Part shown: in pieces, positions 25,201 to 33,400 of the stretch
How the letters are laid out: each line of letters opens with the position of its first letter
Position numbering within the stretch: the stretch's first letter is position 1
Source of the DNA: AAA164-E04 sp014239995
Lineage (GTDB): Bacteria; Verrucomicrobiota; Verrucomicrobiia; Limisphaerales; AAA164-E04
DNA: 37,612 nucleotides
Reading direction: 5' to 3'
Assembly: GCA_029247315.1 (NCBI GenBank)
Contig: JAQWLM010000144.1
Span: 1-37,612 of the forward strand
The notes under the pieces: generated by a model
What the model was told of the DNA's origin: nothing
Database searches by the model: none
What the model saw: only the letters and a program-made list of their open reading frames with translations
Translations under genes and position numbers: made by a program

Positions 25201-28153
25201 CATCCAGGCAATGATGGTCAGTGACCATGAAATTCATCAGGACAGTGAACGCATTGTTGTCCCCCCCAGTGCGGCTTTCCTGAATGTTGAATTGATCACG
25301 GACCAGTCTCACTATGAACCACGCGAAGAAGCTGTCGTGGAGCTGCGTGTGACGGACGATCAGGGCAATCCCGTCGAGGCGGAGGTGGGTCTTTCGGTTT
25401 TTGATACCTCGGTAACCTATATTCAGTCCGATATCGCCGGTGATCCACGCAAGCGTTTTTACGGGGACCCGCGACCGCTGGTCTCCAGTTTTGGAAGCCA
25501 CTGGCGTCGTTTTACCAAATTGGTGGCATCCAAGGAATACGGTCTGCTTAGTGCAGAACAACTTCAGCGGTATCTTGAACTGGGTGGGCCGGATATATCC
25601 CGGGAGCAGTCTCTTGGGATGGTGCGCGGTAGAAATAATGAGCAAGATTTGTTCTATGCAGTGGAGAGCAGTCAACTTGCCGATGGTGCTAGCATGCGGA
25701 TGGCCAAATCCGTGCGGTCCAGAGAGGTTTTCGACGAAAGGGTAGCGGCCTCTCCCTTGGCCATGTTGGACGCTGACGGTAGCGCAGTATCCCAGGATGA
25801 CATGCTTTCTGAAGTAGAGGTGCGCCATGATTTCAGTGCCACGGCACTTTGGGAACCTTTGATCCTGACCGACAAGGAAGGCCGCGCTCGTGTCACCTGG
25901 CTTATGCCGGATACCTTGACGACCTGGAACGTGGATGCACGATGTGTTGACATGGAAACAAGGGTGGGGCGTACGATTTCCAATGTAGATACCCGACGCT
26001 CTCTGCTGATCCGCCTTCAGACACCCCGGTTTCTTGTGCTTGGCGACCAGGCGGTGCTTTCCGCGATCGTCCACAACCAGACAGACGCCGCAGTCCAGGT
26101 CCATGTTTCCCTGGACGCCACCAACCTCGAGTGGAAAAACCCACGCAGGGATCAGCCCCCCTTCACGATCCCTGCGGGTGGGGAGCAGCGGGTGGATTGG
26201 CCCGGGGCGATGGCCAAGGCTCCCGGGGAGATCCAGTTGACCGCCACGGTCAGGGGAAAAGAGGATGCGGACGCGGTTGAGTTGACCTTGCCTGTCCACG
26301 AGCATGGCATTGGGCAGTTCCTGGCATGGTCGGGAAAGTTCAACTCCGACGAGCTGGAGATTCCCGTGACCTTACCAAAGCAACGCCGGCCTGAATCTAC
26401 CCGGTTGACTGTTCAGGTGACTCCGAGCCTGGCCGTGACCATGCTCGATGCGCTTCCTTATCTGGTAAACTATCCTTATGGATGTACCGAACAGACCTTG
26501 AGTCGCTTCGTACCTGCAGTGCTTGTGCGACACACCCTGGGTCGCCTGGGTGTCTCCGTGGATGACCTTCAACCAGGCAGTTTTGGCGGTGTGCATCCTG
26601 AGCACCTGGATAAAACCCACCCTGCTCACTCTGAAGGTCTGGCTGCGCTTGATGCGGTCACCGCGGATGGACTCGAGCGTCTGGCCGATTTTCAGCATCC
26701 CGATGGCGGGTGGGCATGGTGGAAAGATGGGCGGTCTGATTTGTTCATGACCTCTTATGTGGTATGGGGACTTGGCTTGGCCCTGGAGGCGGAAGTGGAG
26801 ATGAATCCGGGTCTCTTGAGACGAGGGAGGGATTTCCTTGCCGTGAACCTTGTAAGTGCTGAAAACCAGCACGACCTGCAGGCCTGGATGTTGCATGCCA
26901 TCCTGTCTGGAGGGAAGGACAATCTTTCACCGGCGTCCTTGAATGCCCTGGAAGTTGCCTGGGAGAATCTCTGGCAACATCGGGATGTTCTCAATGCCTA
27001 CACCCGATCCCTTCTGGCCCTGGTGGCCCATGCGGGTGGCAGGGATGATGCGGCACTTACATTGATACGCAACCTTGAAAACGGGGTGATCCGTTCCAAT
27101 GACCCCTCCACTTCCAGGCGTTTGCCGGGAACCTTATCGGGTGTTTCGGGTGCCACGGCTCACTGGGGAGAGGACGGTATCTATCATCGCTGGTCGCAGG
27201 GCGGGGTGGAAGCCACGGCCATGGCACTGCGTGCCCTGTTGACCATCGATCCGGATCACCCCCTTGTTGAGCCCGTGGTGCGCTGGCTCATCAACAACCG
27301 GCGAGGTGCGCATTGGTCAAATACCCGTGATACTGCCATCACGCTGTATGCCTTGACAGCTTACCTTGAAGTCAGTGGTGAATTGACTTCAGAACTCGAA
27401 TATGAACTCTATGCCGGAGACACCCTGGTTGCTGCGGAAAAAGTGACCCCGGCCAACCTTTTCAAGGCTCCAAGTCGTTTTATCATTCCTGACCGACTGG
27501 TGGAGGACACCACCCGTCTGCGCATTGTCCGCACTGGTGGCAAGGCTCCCGTTTACTATGCTGCGGAGGCAAGCTGGTTCAGCCTGGAGGAGCCTGTTCC
27601 AGCAGCAGGAAATGAACTTTTTGTACGACGTGATTACTTTCACCTCAAGGAAGTTCCCACCTTGTTGAGGGGTTCAGTGCTTGAGCGAGTGCCGCTTCAA
27701 GATGACCACGTCTTGCGGAGTGGAGATCGCGTGGAGGTTGTCCTGACACTGGAATCGCGCAACCACCTTGAATACCTGCTCATTGAGGATCTCAAGCCGG
27801 CTGGACTGGAGGCTGTGGGGCTCAGAAGTGGGGGTGGAGTGCACGTGCGGCAGCTCTCGCAGTGGGGCATTGAGAGTCTTCGAACCCTCGGAAGACCGAT
27901 GCTTGAGCCTGGTGTGTCCAAGGCCCTGACGGGGCGTTCCTATCCCCTTCATCTTGAGTGGAGGGATCGCAAGGTGGCGATGTTCCTCGACCGGCTCGCA
28001 GAGGGTGTATGGGAAGTGCGTTACACCTTGCGGGCCGAGGTGCCGGGGGTTTTCCATAGTCTCCCCGCCATCGGTCAAGCGATGTATGTGCCCGAGCTGC
28101 GAGGTAACAGTTCAGAGCACCTTCTTGATATCATGGACCGTTCGGGAGATTAG
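22202..28153 (+). CDS. Thioester-containing bacterial alpha-2-macroglobulin (MG2 domain protein)
   Basis: This is a 1983-residue exported protein. After the signal peptide (RSSFWMILCCLFLRQTLSA) comes a helical, TPR-like region (about 30-330), then macroglobulin domains including MG2 (YTDRPVYRPEDEIHWKAIL from about 525), the A2M domain (ALWEPLILTDKEGRARVTW from about 1213) and a thioester domain with GCTEQ (C1428, Q1431) and its alpha/alpha-toroid repeats (HPDGGWAWWKDGRSD). Bacterial A2Ms trap proteases in the periplasm by covalent thioester attachment; that role is inference from the family. The frame is open to ATG 22109, but ATG 22202 is preferred because it puts the signal peptide at the N-terminus; ATG 22190 is also possible. 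pbpC, the frequent neighbour of bacterial A2M genes, is absent. Confidence 0.93.
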   Translation: MRSSFWMILCCLFLRQTLSAQEPGQTPAFAAAERLFKEGSYQLAYEAYQAMDDPDDAELRTWVRFRRLDSRWRALSGSRQADRQIMDALGRDLEQWTQEGDPDASMTLTEAMVFEASGDFWWTTRYRRDWTRAWASYQKALVFWAASPLLEKARNSYLNIVWKAAHSPGSGRYDSYGNRGSMIPVDVMENAVRIAVDDEDRAHAQYLLGRSLEILQGNAAFSFERIHRAYESAITAKEKHAWLDDALAQYAQWLSRRGKAVKREDGQWTFRPDYKAAARVWRRLLDLYDKGQTRYLQQAESNLKQITGAQLELATDHAFIPGSRIRLYCQWRNVDRFRLKVFPFHLGRDFDLSSRGDSNAYQWLRGQEMPIHEAVYDQVHNTGDGGNHEPGRMELVLEKPLPEGSYMAVTYADGVEQSREWILVSNLSVMARASTNRMLIWVCDARDGTPLGGSEVRLWQRYREGRKWYWRSHDRKTDAQGMVVMESTDASAGSWLVTASNGLQQNLSIVQRPGSRSQSYQWKIYAYTDRPVYRPEDEIHWKAILRARDEKGFSTPGGKQLKVRFRDPKGMVVLEESARLNAFGSVHGTWKPTDVSALGMYRIELFNADGKQIGRSTNLFRLEAYKRPEMRLTIGIPEEGGDTGSPVPRPGDQIALEAKATYYFGGPVVGADAEVRVYRKPYRHVFPISRPFAWLDASQARGKISHRQGGGVLEHEMTLKTDAHGKLSIVFESKDNLDMDLSYRVEVRLTDASRREVVAEHEVRVSRQGHFARVETDHRLAQPGDKVSLDFQVMDINELPLGQLEGQVKIIRKRWREVWWTPEGLEIEGSALRAVQQQHTNFPPPPERPDQRPWRLKERGYASEVIAERELRTDDEGHAQWVFSPEKTGYYSVIWTSEDQRPGGFAGPGLEVQATANFWISHDGTRDLGYHSGGVEIIVDRDTFKSGQIAPVMLSVPTSDRWVLLTLESDRLIEHRVIHVEGLVKMVPVDINASHIPNFYIQAMMVSDHEIHQDSERIVVPPSAAFLNVELITDQSHYEPREEAVVELRVTDDQGNPVEAEVGLSVFDTSVTYIQSDIAGDPRKRFYGDPRPLVSSFGSHWRRFTKLVASKEYGLLSAEQLQRYLELGGPDISREQSLGMVRGRNNEQDLFYAVESSQLADGASMRMAKSVRSREVFDERVAASPLAMLDADGSAVSQDDMLSEVEVRHDFSATALWEPLILTDKEGRARVTWLMPDTLTTWNVDARCVDMETRVGRTISNVDTRRSLLIRLQTPRFLVLGDQAVLSAIVHNQTDAAVQVHVSLDATNLEWKNPRRDQPPFTIPAGGEQRVDWPGAMAKAPGEIQLTATVRGKEDADAVELTLPVHEHGIGQFLAWSGKFNSDELEIPVTLPKQRRPESTRLTVQVTPSLAVTMLDALPYLVNYPYGCTEQTLSRFVPAVLVRHTLGRLGVSVDDLQPGSFGGVHPEHLDKTHPAHSEGLAALDAVTADGLERLADFQHPDGGWAWWKDGRSDLFMTSYVVWGLGLALEAEVEMNPGLLRRGRDFLAVNLVSAENQHDLQAWMLHAILSGGKDNLSPASLNALEVAWENLWQHRDVLNAYTRSLLALVAHAGGRDDAALTLIRNLENGVIRSNDPSTSRRLPGTLSGVSGATAHWGEDGIYHRWSQGGVEATAMALRALLTIDPDHPLVEPVVRWLINNRRGAHWSNTRDTAITLYALTAYLEVSGELTSELEYELYAGDTLVAAEKVTPANLFKAPSRFIIPDRLVEDTTRLRIVRTGGKAPVYYAAEASWFSLEEPVPAAGNELFVRRDYFHLKEVPTLLRGSVLERVPLQDDHVLRSGDRVEVVLTLESRNHLEYLLIEDLKPAGLEAVGLRSGGGVHVRQLSQWGIESLRTLGRPMLEPGVSKALTGRSYPLHLEWRDRKVAMFLDRLAEGVWEVRYTLRAEVPGVFHSLPAIGQAMYVPELRGNSSEHLLDIMDRSGD

Positions 28154-28194
28154 ATTTCTCCGTGCCTTGTCCAGGGCATCAACGTGAAAATACC

Positions 28195-28785
28195 TCAATG
28201 GGATGGCAACGCTTGCTGACTCCTTGTGCGCCATTGACGCACTCCAATGCCGGCCACAACCAGCACGATCACCAGAGCAAATGCTGGCATGACCAGTGCC
28301 ACCAGTGTTGTTCCAACCGCCCCACCCAGTTCGACGGTGGCAACCAGTGGGTTGCCGAGGCCTCCAGTAGCCAACGTACTGCCCCCCCGGATAACGGCCA
28401 TGGCGGCATGCAGTGCTCCGGCAATGCCTCCACCCGCGATCAGGGCAAGCGACCATTTCATCAATGGACTGACATCCGTGATCATGGAGGCGCTGACAAT
28501 GGAGCCTGCCACCACGGCGGCAGGCGCGGTGATGCTATCCATGAAATGATCCAGTATTGGGATGTAATAGGCGCCGATTTCCAGGACAACAGCGGTGCCG
28601 AGTGCCAGGACTGCAGGCGTAGTGCTCATCCAGGCGAAGCCCTCCGAGAGTTCAAGGTGTCCGCCGAGGGCCGCGAGACTCATGATAAATGGCGGCACGA
28701 AAATACGAAAACCGCACGAAGCGCTCAATCCAAGGCCGATAAGCAGACTGAGCAGGGCGGAAGAAGGTGTTTGTATGAGTTCCAT
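28195..28785 (-). CDS. DUF4126 family integral membrane protein
   Basis: This 196-residue protein has about five hydrophobic helices with small-residue-rich glycine/alanine faces. It matches the DUF4126 pattern: SLLIGLGLSASCGFRIFVPP near the N-terminus, YYIPILDHFMDSITAPAAVV in the middle, and GGSTLATGGLGNPLVATVE near the C-terminal third. Function is unknown; a channel or transporter-like inner-membrane role is only a guess. GGAAAG lies six bases before the ATG (reading the - strand), which supports the start. It is convergent with the alpha-2-macroglobulin gene (41 bases apart) and divergent from the PQQ-propeller gene. A long open frame on the opposite strand at 28162-28905 is its shadow. 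Confidence 0.85.
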   Translation of the reverse strand: MELIQTPSSALLSLLIGLGLSASCGFRIFVPPFIMSLAALGGHLELSEGFAWMSTTPAVLALGTAVVLEIGAYYIPILDHFMDSITAPAAVVAGSIVSASMITDVSPLMKWSLALIAGGGIAGALHAAMAVIRGGSTLATGGLGNPLVATVELGGAVGTTLVALVMPAFALVIVLVVAGIGVRQWRTRSQQALPSH

Positions 28786-28803
28786 GGGATCTTTCCGGTT
28801 GAT

Positions 28804-28825
28804 GGCTTGATTAATGATTCAAGCC
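28804..28825 (-). promoter_or_regulatory. Hairpin in the presumed leader of the DUF4126 gene
   Basis: GGCTTGA (28804-28810) pairs perfectly with TCAAGCC (28819-28825) across an 8-base loop. Read on the - strand, it ends seven bases before the GGAAAG ribosome-binding site of the DUF4126 gene, so it could affect translation or be an operator. On the + strand TTCTTT follows, but no + strand gene ends nearby, so a terminator role is less likely. Confidence 0.35.
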
Positions 28826-28918
28826 TTCTTTATGACTACTACACCGCATATCCTAACAAAGTTTCGGTAGAATGCCCTTATAATTTTTGCCTTCGTTTGG
28901 AATGAGACACCCTGGTCC

Positions 28919-28961
28919 GCGGGATCATGGCCTTTTAGTGCCTTCCTGGCGGGATCATGGC
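28919..28961. repeat. Two 13-base direct repeats, 30-base period
   Basis: GCGGGATCATGGC occurs at 28919-28931 and again at 28949-28961, start to start 30 bases apart, about three helical turns. They lie in the divergent promoter region before the PQQ-propeller gene. They may be a paired regulator site or a small local duplication. Confidence 0.5.
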
Positions 28962-29091
28962 TTTGTTGCAGCATTCAAGTTTCGATTGGATTGTCACCCC
29001 AATACGCTGGAGGCAAAGGCCTTCAATGCTCATGACCTTCTACTCGAAGAAGGATTGTTTTTTACGCCCCTGCCTCATAGGATAATGCACC

Positions 29092-30438
29092 ATGAAAGGA
29101 TCACTATCGTTTTTTCTCGCAAGCCTCATGCTTATGATGTTCCCGGGACCTGCTCAGGAGACAGTCACGGCGGATGATTGGCCGCAGTGGCTTGGCCCCG
29201 ATCGAGCGAGCGTCTGGCACGAAACTGGTATTCTGGAGAGCTTCCCGGAAGACGGCCTGAAAACCCTCTGGAGTGTTCCTGTAGGGCTGGGTTATGCGGG
29301 ACCTTCAGTGGCTGGGGGAAAGGTATTCCTTTTTGACTATGTTCAGCGCGCAGGGACGGTCAAAAACAACCCAAGTGGCCGTAATCTTCTGGAGGGTAAG
29401 GAACGCTTGATCTGTCTTGATGCCAAGAGTGGAGAACGCTTGTGGGAGCATACCTATGAGCAGTTCTATAACTTATCCTACGCGGCAGGGCCACGCAGCA
29501 CGCCGACTGTCCACGGGAATCATGTCTTTATTCTTGGTGCGGAAGGCCGCTTGAGTGCTCTTGACCTTGCCAGTGGTGCCTTGCACTGGGAGAAGGACTT
29601 GAAAAAACTTTACGGTGTGGAAACGCCCATTTGGGGTTTTTCCAGTCATCCACTTGCCAAGGGAGACACCCTTTACAGTCTCGTTGGAGGTGAAGGTAGC
29701 CTGATGGTCGCCTTTGATATCGCGACGGGTAAGGAGAAATGGAGAGCTCTCTCGGCACCTGAGCCAGGTTATGGACCTCCTACCTGGATTGAACATGGAG
29801 GTACCTCACAACTGCTCATATGGCATCCCGAATCGCTCAACAGCCTCAACCCCCAAAACGGTGATACCTATTGGTCGATCCCCTTGAAGCCTGGTTATAA
29901 TCTTTCCATTGCAGCCCCGAGACTCCATGGAGACTCTCTTTTTGTCAGTGCGATCGGCAATGTGGGCGCCTTGATCAAGCTCGATCCCCGTGCTCCGGGG
30001 GCTGAGGTGGCATGGCGCGGAACCTCCCGTAACGCCCTCTACTCGGTTAATGTGACTCCTTTCATTGAGCAGGGTGTTATCTATGGGTGTGATGTGGAAT
30101 CCAGTGACTTCATGGCAGTAAGATTGTCGGACGGGAAACGTCTCTGGCAGACGCGAGTTCCCACCATCGGGCAAGCTAACAAGGGGCGCCATGGGACTGC
30201 TTTTGTCGTGAAACACCAGGAACGTTTTTTTCTTTTCAGCGAAACGGGCGATTTGATCCTTGCGGAATTGACACCTGAAGCTTACCGGGAAATCAGTCGT
30301 GAACATCTGTTGGAACCCACCAATGAGGCCTTTGGAAGGCCTTGTGTCTGGAGTCATCCGGCATTTGCCATGCGTCACGTTTTTGCCCGTAATGACAAGG
30401 AACTCAAATGCGTCAGCCTGAGCCAGGCAGACTATTGA
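29092..30438 (+). CDS. Exported PQQ-like beta-propeller protein
   Basis: This 448-residue protein has a signal peptide (KGSLSFFLASLMLMMFPGPAQ) and then the WPQWLGPDRASVW opening typical of planctomycetal and verrucomicrobial PQQ-repeat propellers (BamB-like fold). Repeats such as LICLDAKSGERLWEHTYE, LSALDLASGALHWEKDL, VAFDIATGKEKWRAL and AVRLSDGKRLWQTRV are the blade-closing tryptophan-docking motifs. No catalytic residues of PQQ alcohol dehydrogenases or a heme motif are visible, so a structural or binding role is as likely as an enzymatic one. It is followed by the UnbV protein gene after about 60 bases on the same strand, and such proteins are commonly encoded together in this phylum. Confidence 0.88.
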   Translation: MKGSLSFFLASLMLMMFPGPAQETVTADDWPQWLGPDRASVWHETGILESFPEDGLKTLWSVPVGLGYAGPSVAGGKVFLFDYVQRAGTVKNNPSGRNLLEGKERLICLDAKSGERLWEHTYEQFYNLSYAAGPRSTPTVHGNHVFILGAEGRLSALDLASGALHWEKDLKKLYGVETPIWGFSSHPLAKGDTLYSLVGGEGSLMVAFDIATGKEKWRALSAPEPGYGPPTWIEHGGTSQLLIWHPESLNSLNPQNGDTYWSIPLKPGYNLSIAAPRLHGDSLFVSAIGNVGALIKLDPRAPGAEVAWRGTSRNALYSVNVTPFIEQGVIYGCDVESSDFMAVRLSDGKRLWQTRVPTIGQANKGRHGTAFVVKHQERFFLFSETGDLILAELTPEAYREISREHLLEPTNEAFGRPCVWSHPAFAMRHVFARNDKELKCVSLSQADY

Positions 30439-30497
30439 GGACCCCCTGATGGGTTCCAGTGTCTTGGCTCCAGATCTCATCGGGTCCACTACGTCCC

Positions 30498-33400
30498 ATG
30501 CCAAGTCAATATATGCATTCAAGGGTTGTCGCAGTGGCTTTTATTTTAGCACTGTCAGACCCTGGTCTTGAATCGTCTGTTCTTGCCTCAGATCTATCTG
30601 TTGAAACGTTTCCTGTCCAGGCCATCGGTACGGGTAACGTTGGGTTCAGCTTCCTCAAGTCCACGCAAACCGGGGTCGTCTTCAGGAACGATCTTGAACC
30701 AAGAAAAGGCGCCGCCAACCGTGTCCTCTTCAACGGGTCCGGTGTCGCTGTCGGCGATTTGGATGAAGACGGGCGGCCGGATCTTTTTTTCTGTGGCATT
30801 GACTCGCCCAACCATCTTTACAGGAATCTTGGAGGATGGGAATTCAAGCGCATACCCATCCCGGGAGCCCTGGCCCGCCCCGGCGCGCCCAGTCGTGGAG
30901 TCGTCTTTGCGGATCTTGATGGGGATGGGTTCCTGGATATCCTGCTGAGTACCGTGGGGCGTGGGGTGCGTGTTTTCTTCAATCAAGGGGACTTTCACTT
31001 TCGTGACCATACGGACCAGACTCTTACAGGCAATTCCTTGGCAGCTTCCAGTATGGCGCTTGCCGATGTGGATGGCAACGGGACCCTGGATCTGTATGTG
31101 GCCAACAACAGGACCAATGATATTCGTGACCGGGCGCGTGTGCCCATTAAGCGAGTCGGTGGACGTATCCTTCCCCCCGATGATCTTCGTGACAGAATCT
31201 TCATCCATGAAGGGCAGTTGCATGAATACGGCGAGCGGGATCTACTTTACCTGAATGACGGTGAGGGTCACATGGCGTCCGTCAGCTGGACAAACGGTGG
31301 TTTTCGGGAGGCAGGTCAGGACTTGAAAGAGGCCCCCAGGGACTGGGGGCTTTCCGCAATGTTTCGCGACATCAACGGAGACGGGCACCCGGACTTATAC
31401 GTCTGCAATGATTACTGGACCCCTGATCGACTTTGGATCAATGACGGGACAGGGGGGTTTGACGCGGCAACCGCAGGACAGTTGGCGGTCACTTCCTTGA
31501 GTTCGATGGGAGTGGATGGCTCGGATATTGACCAGGATGGTGACCTTGATCTGCTGGTGGTGGATATGCTCAGCCGTGATCCGAAGATGCGAAAGCGCCA
31601 GCAACCCGCTGTCAACATGGTGTCGGACATGCCATCACTTAACGGAGCTCGAAGGCAGGTGAACTGGAATACGCTTCTCATTGCGAGGCATCATGGTCAT
31701 TTTGCAGAACTAGCGCATTTTGCAGGCCTGGAGGCTTCCGACTGGTCCTGGTCCCCCATCTTTATCGATGTGGACCTTGATGGGTTTCAGGACGTGCTTG
31801 TATCCGCTGGATACCCCCATGACATGCAGGACATCGACACGCTCCTGGAACTGAAATCCCGTCAACATGCCTGGGGACGGTATTCCAGCGAATCAGCCCG
31901 TCAGCAGGCCTTTACGGACGAAATGATGGAGCATATCCGCATGTATCCCCGGCTTTCCATGCCGGTGGTTGCCTTCAGGAACCTGCGTGACGGAACCTTT
32001 CAGGAAATGACAGCGGCCTGGGGTACGCATCGTCCTGCGGTTCACCAGGGATTTGCAACGGGAGATCTGGATGGGGACGGGGACCTGGATCTTGTTCTCA
32101 ATTGCCTGAATGGTCCCGCATGCCTCTACCGCAACGACACGTCTGCACCACGGGTGCTTGTCCAGTTGACAGATGCCACATCCAACACCCAGGCTGCCGG
32201 TGCCAGGCTCATCCTTCACCAGCCGTCCATGTCTTCCCAGTCCCGTGAAATCCTGGTGGGTGGCAGGTATCTTTCAGGGAGTGATACGGCACAGGTTTTC
32301 GCAGTCGACCCTGCTGCTGGTGCTGCAAGCCTGGAAATTTGGTGGCGGGATGGGAATCGTTCCGTTTTGAAGGATATTCGTGCAAATATGCGGTATCACA
32401 TCCATCGGCGGGTTTCCACAGCGGAGGAAGCTGTGTCCCCAGCGGAACAAGCACCCGCGTTGAAGGCTCTTTTTCAGGATGCTTCTGAGTTGCTGCAACA
32501 CCGATCCCCTTCCGCTCCTTCCAATGACCTGCTGGGGCAGCCATTGCTACCTTGGTCGCTGAGTTACCATGGCCCCGGAATCGTGTGCTGTGATTTCAAT
32601 CGCGATGGGCGGGCGGATATTGCGGTGGGGGTTGATCGAGGCCAACGACCGTCTGTCTTCTATGGTCAGGCGGATGCCTCCTTTGATCTCCAGCAACTGA
32701 GCATTCCCCTGTGGAATGATACCGCGGGCATGCTTGGCCTGCCCGTTGCGAATGGCGCTTTCCACCTGATGTTTGGGCTCAACGGTTATGAAATCCAGGA
32801 AAGGGCCGCATTGGTCGAATTCAACCTGAGAGGCCAGCGGCGAAGCCTGTTTTCGCGGAGATTACCCGGTGCAGCCTGTATGACGGCAGGACCACTCGGG
32901 GGAAGGGGAGCCATCAGTCTTTTTGCAGGTGGGTTTGCCAAGGCTGGTAGATATCCTGCATCCCATCCTTCCCTTTTGCTGAACCAGACCGATCAGGGTT
33001 GGGCTGAGGACATGGAACATGACGATCTGATGCAAAAAATGGCATTGCCGCAGGGAGCCGTCTGGAGTGACTTGACTGCGGACGGTTATCCCGAGTTGGT
33101 CGTTGCCACGGAATGGGGACCATTGCGTGTTTTCGAGAACCAGCAGGGTATGCTTCGAGAGCGAACGCAGGAATGGGGGTTTCACGCCTTTCATGGACTT
33201 TGGAAAGGGGTTGCCAGCGGCGACATGGATGGCAATGGTTTTCCCGATCTTCTCGTCGGTAACTGGGGACATAACAGCCCGTGGCACGCTCATCCCTCTG
33301 AGCCGCTCCAATTGTTTCATGGGCAATGGGTGCGTCCCGGTCGTGTCGAGTTGCTTGAGACGGAATACCATCCCGATGGGCTGCTTGCACCGCGCCGCAT

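Larger units (their letters stand above)
28786..29091. other. Divergent intergenic region, 306 bases, no gene seen
   Basis: This gap separates the - strand DUF4126 gene from the + strand PQQ-propeller gene and should hold both promoters. I see a 7-base-stem hairpin next to the DUF4126 start and a pair of 13-base direct repeats in the middle. GATAAT shortly before the PQQ-gene ATG is a possible -10 box without a convincing -35. No convincing coding frame or RNA gene is visible. Confidence 0.6.

Noticed and set aside
24995..26305. 436-codon open frame on the - strand
   Set aside because: It is opposite the middle of the alpha-2-macroglobulin gene and has no recognisable motif or signal; a long shadow frame is expected from the codon bias.
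28162..28905. 247-codon open frame on the + strand across the DUF4126 gene
   Set aside because: The - strand DUF4126 protein has membrane helices, family motifs and a good ribosome-binding site; the + strand product is His/Gln/Cys-rich low complexity.
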